Part shown: in pieces, positions 61,756 through 64,000 of the stretch | Position numbering within the stretch: position 1 is the stretch's first letter | Layout of the letters: every line of letters begins with the position of its first letter | From: DASPSM01 sp036008465 | Lineage (GTDB): Bacteria; Planctomycetota; Planctomycetia; Planctomycetales; Planctomycetaceae | Assembly: GCA_036008465.1 (NCBI GenBank) | Contig: DASYNP010000190.1 | Coordinates: forward strand, 1 to 64,000 | Reading direction: 5' to 3' | DNA length: 64,000 bases | The notes under the pieces: model-generated | Told to the model about the DNA's origin: nothing | The model's database searches: none | The model's input: only the letters and a program-made list of their open reading frames with translations | Position numbers and translations under genes: made by a program

Positions 61756-62927
61756 CTGAGGGGGAAGCACCGCCGCTACTCCCATTAGGCACAAGTCCCC
61801 AAATGGATCAGTTTTTTCCCATCTCGCGCCCCTCGATCACCGACGTCGAACGGCAGCACGTGCTGCGCGCGGTCGACTCGGGTTGGGTCTCGTCGCTCGG
61901 AGAGTTTATTGACCAGTTCGAGGCTGGCTTCGCCCGATTCTGCGGCACTCGCTTCGCGATCGCGGTGGCGAATGGAACCGTCGCCCTGCACCTGGCCCTG
62001 AAGGCGCTCGGCATCCGCCACGGGGACGAGGTGATCGTACCCGATTTGTCGTTTATCGCGACGGCGAACGCTGTCCTGCATGCCGGGGCCACTCCTGTTT
62101 TTGCCGACGTCGATCCCGAAAACCTCTGCCTCGATCCTGCCGATCTCGAGCGCCGTCTGACGCCGCGTACCCGGGCCATCATCGCCGTCGACTTGTACGG
62201 CCACCCGGCGGACATGCGGGCGATCTGCGCGTTCGCCGAACGGCGCGGACTCGTCGTCATCGAAGACGCAGCCGAGTCTCATGGCGCGGAAATCGCAGGA
62301 CGGCGCGTCGGCTCATTCGGCCAATGCGGCTGCTTCAGCTTCTACGGCAATAAAGTGTTGACTACGGGCGAAGGTGGAATGGTCACCACGAATGACAAGG
62401 AGTTATCTGACCACTGCCGCTTACTGCGCGACCACGCGATGAGCGCCACCAAGCGCTACTGGCACTCGGAACCGGGATTCAACTTCAGGATGACGAATCT
62501 CCAGGCCGCGCTGGGCTGCGCGCAACTCAGTCGCCTTCCCGAGTTGATCGAGAAACGTCAGAGGATTCTCGAATGGTATCGCGACAATCTTCAGAACGAA
62601 GCAGGGATTCGATTGAACCGGCAGTCGAGCTGGGCAGCGCCTGTGTGCTGGATGGTCTGCATCGAGTTCGAGGGGCTGACCGACGCCGGACGGCAGCAAC
62701 TGATGCAGGCCCTTCGCCAGCGGGGTGTCGATTCGCGACCCTACTTTTATCCGATGTCGGACATGCCTTTTTTCAAGGGCGCCGACACCCCAGTCGCACA
62801 CGCGGTCTTTCCAAGTGGCATCAATGTGCCAACGTATATCGATTTGACTCGCGGGGAAGTGGATTCGATCTGTAAGTCCATCCGCGCTGCGTGGGCCGAC
62901 GTCTCCCGCCGCCCCTGCAGGACTTGA
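61752..62927 (+). CDS. DegT/DnrJ/EryC1-family sugar aminotransferase (perosamine-synthase-like)
   Basis: 391 residues from ATG 61752, overlapping the preceding stop; ATG 61803 (MDQFFPISRP) would match family starts better. PLP site: NGTVALHLALKALG (~74-87), VIEDAAESHGAEI (169-181, Asp172), catalytic Lys201 in FYGNKVLTTGEGGM. FIATANAVLHAGATPVFADVD and FNFRMTNLQAALGCAQL are typical of GDP-perosamine synthase and related enzymes. Substrate could be the Gmd product GDP-4-keto-6-deoxymannose. Second aminotransferase of the locus and not closely alike to the first. Confidence 0.93.
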   Translation: MTEGEAPPLLPLGTSPQMDQFFPISRPSITDVERQHVLRAVDSGWVSSLGEFIDQFEAGFARFCGTRFAIAVANGTVALHLALKALGIRHGDEVIVPDLSFIATANAVLHAGATPVFADVDPENLCLDPADLERRLTPRTRAIIAVDLYGHPADMRAICAFAERRGLVVIEDAAESHGAEIAGRRVGSFGQCGCFSFYGNKVLTTGEGGMVTTNDKELSDHCRLLRDHAMSATKRYWHSEPGFNFRMTNLQAALGCAQLSRLPELIEKRQRILEWYRDNLQNEAGIRLNRQSSWAAPVCWMVCIEFEGLTDAGRQQLMQALRQRGVDSRPYFYPMSDMPFFKGADTPVAHAVFPSGINVPTYIDLTRGEVDSICKSIRAAWADVSRRPCRT

Positions 62928-62969
62928 AGTGCCCCGAATTGGGGCGATGGCAACTTTTGGATCGTTACG

Positions 62970-64000
62970 GTGCGGGTGCTTTACTTGACAACGGGCTGCT
63001 TCGACAAGGGAGGAGTCAGCCGGTACAGCCGCTACCAGATCCGCGCTCTTCGTGAGCTGTTCGGTGACGAGAGCGTGAAGCCCGTGTCATTGCTGGGCCC
63101 CGACGAGTTCAGCTTCGAGGAACGCTGTTCGGTTGATTGGCACGGAGCGAGAGGAAGAACGCTCGATAAGGTGCGGTTCGTTCAGCATGTTCTTCGTCGC
63201 GCGCTCGTCTGGCGACCAACGGTCATTCACGCCGCCCACGTCCACCTGGCAGGCGTTGCACAAATCGCGTCGCGATTGTGTGGGGCAAGGTCATTCCTCA
63301 ATGTGTACGGATTGGAGATCTGGAGCGGGTTGACGCGCGCGCGGCAAAGGGGCCTGCGCCACGTGGATCTGGTGATCGCCGACTGCCACTTCACCGCGGA
63401 GTACGTCTCATCCAACCGGCTTCACGGGCGCCGGCCAACCGTTATCTGGGACTGCGTGGACGTCGAACGGTTCTATCCAGCGGACTGTCCGGCGGAAGTG
63501 CTCGAGAAATACGGCCTATTTCCCAATCGCGAGTACTTTGTCATTCTCAGTCTGGGCCGACTCGCGCGCGGCGCCGCGCACAAGGGGTACGACCGTCTCA
63601 TTGAGGTCTTCTCGAGGCTTGCTCCCCGATACGATCAGTTGCGGCTGGTGATCGCGGGGCGAGGTGACGACCAACCACGACTGCAAGCCCTTACGCGGCA
63701 ATTGGGGGTTGACTCGAAGGTTCGCTTTACAGGCGCGATCGAGGAAGCCGATTTGGCGAACGTGTATCGGGCGGCAACTGTTTTCTCGCTGATCAGTGAT
63801 CGCGGCAGCGGGCGTGGCGAGGGGATCCCCATGACGCCGCTGGAGGCCATGGCGTGTGGGACGCCCATTCTTGTTGGAAATCAGGACGGTTCGCGCGAGG
63901 CGGTCTTCGACAACGAAAACGGATTTGTGGTCGATTCGCTTGACCTGGATGAGCATGAGACCCGTTTGCGAAGCCTGATCGACGACCCGGCGAAATTGCA
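62970..64000 (+). CDS. GT4-family glycosyltransferase, 3' end outside window
   Basis: Open from GTG 62970 to the window edge, ~343 residues visible. It begins RVLYLTTGCFDKGGVSRYSR, the nucleotide-sugar GT-B start with the GGVSRY loop, then VWRPTVIHAAHVHLAG, LNVYGLEIWSGL, DLVIADCHFTAEYV. The donor domain reads FVILSLGRLARGAAHKGYDR, LRLVIAGRGDDQPRLQAL and GEGIPMTPLEAMACGTPILV (ExxxxxE-like). The upstream gap of 42 bases fits continuation of the same operon. The last helix and stop are outside. Confidence 0.93.
   Translation, partial: MRVLYLTTGCFDKGGVSRYSRYQIRALRELFGDESVKPVSLLGPDEFSFEERCSVDWHGARGRTLDKVRFVQHVLRRALVWRPTVIHAAHVHLAGVAQIASRLCGARSFLNVYGLEIWSGLTRARQRGLRHVDLVIADCHFTAEYVSSNRLHGRRPTVIWDCVDVERFYPADCPAEVLEKYGLFPNREYFVILSLGRLARGAAHKGYDRLIEVFSRLAPRYDQLRLVIAGRGDDQPRLQALTRQLGVDSKVRFTGAIEEADLANVYRAATVFSLISDRGSGRGEGIPMTPLEAMACGTPILVGNQDGSREAVFDNENGFVVDSLDLDEHETRLRSLIDDPAKL

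Overview
The window looks like chromosomal DNA of a planctomycete. The evidence is GC-rich coding with frequent GTG/TTG starts, three proteins ending in PEP-CTERM sorting signals next to an exosortase, a giant exported protein with the planctomycete-type LExRxLLSA N-terminal motif, a lone HIRAN-type protein, and a very large exopolysaccharide locus. Genus cannot be fixed from this sequence.

Left part (1-9430) is a patchy accessory region. It holds the 3' end of a UDP-glucose dehydrogenase gene, a galE broken by two single-base shifts, a pair of direct repeats resembling the ends of an IS21-type element, a HIRAN-like protein, an internally deleted HigA-type antitoxin, a Ser/Thr protein kinase, a decayed small secreted-protein gene, and two tandem PEP-CTERM metalloprotease-like genes. 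The duplication of the latter included about 110 bp of upstream DNA and cut into a methyltransferase gene, of which only the 3' end remains.

Middle part (9431-23140) encodes surface proteins: a 2725-residue protein with an S53 (sedolisin-type) peptidase domain, five putative-Ig repeats and 18 repeats of about 104 residues; a convergent PEP-CTERM protein with a terminator; and a 1485-residue membrane-anchored TPR protein.

Right part (23966-64000, running off the edge) is one long plus-strand exopolysaccharide locus. It starts with exosortase, a Wzc-like chain-length/tyrosine-kinase protein, a WecA-type initiating transferase and EpsI. Next come a glycosyltransferase fused to a GDP-fucose-synthase-like domain that lacks its catalytic segment, GDP-mannose 4,6-dehydratase, a large PA14 secreted protein, and a Wzm/Wzt ABC exporter. 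Glycosyltransferases (including a GT11 fucosyltransferase) then alternate with tailoring enzymes: two sulfotransferases, two FkbM-type proteins, a TIGR04325-type and a type-11 methyltransferase, two carbamoyltransferases (one fused to a methyltransferase), a hexapeptide acyltransferase, an SGNH hydrolase, a cupin, two DegT-type aminotransferases and a Wzy-like polymerase/ligase. A carbamoyltransferase - DUF5989 - SxtJ-like membrane cassette sits inside this series.

Together the genes suggest a lipid-linked, fucosylated, sulfated, methylated and carbamoylated surface polysaccharide made next to the machinery that processes PEP-CTERM proteins. No tRNA, rRNA or CRISPR array was seen.
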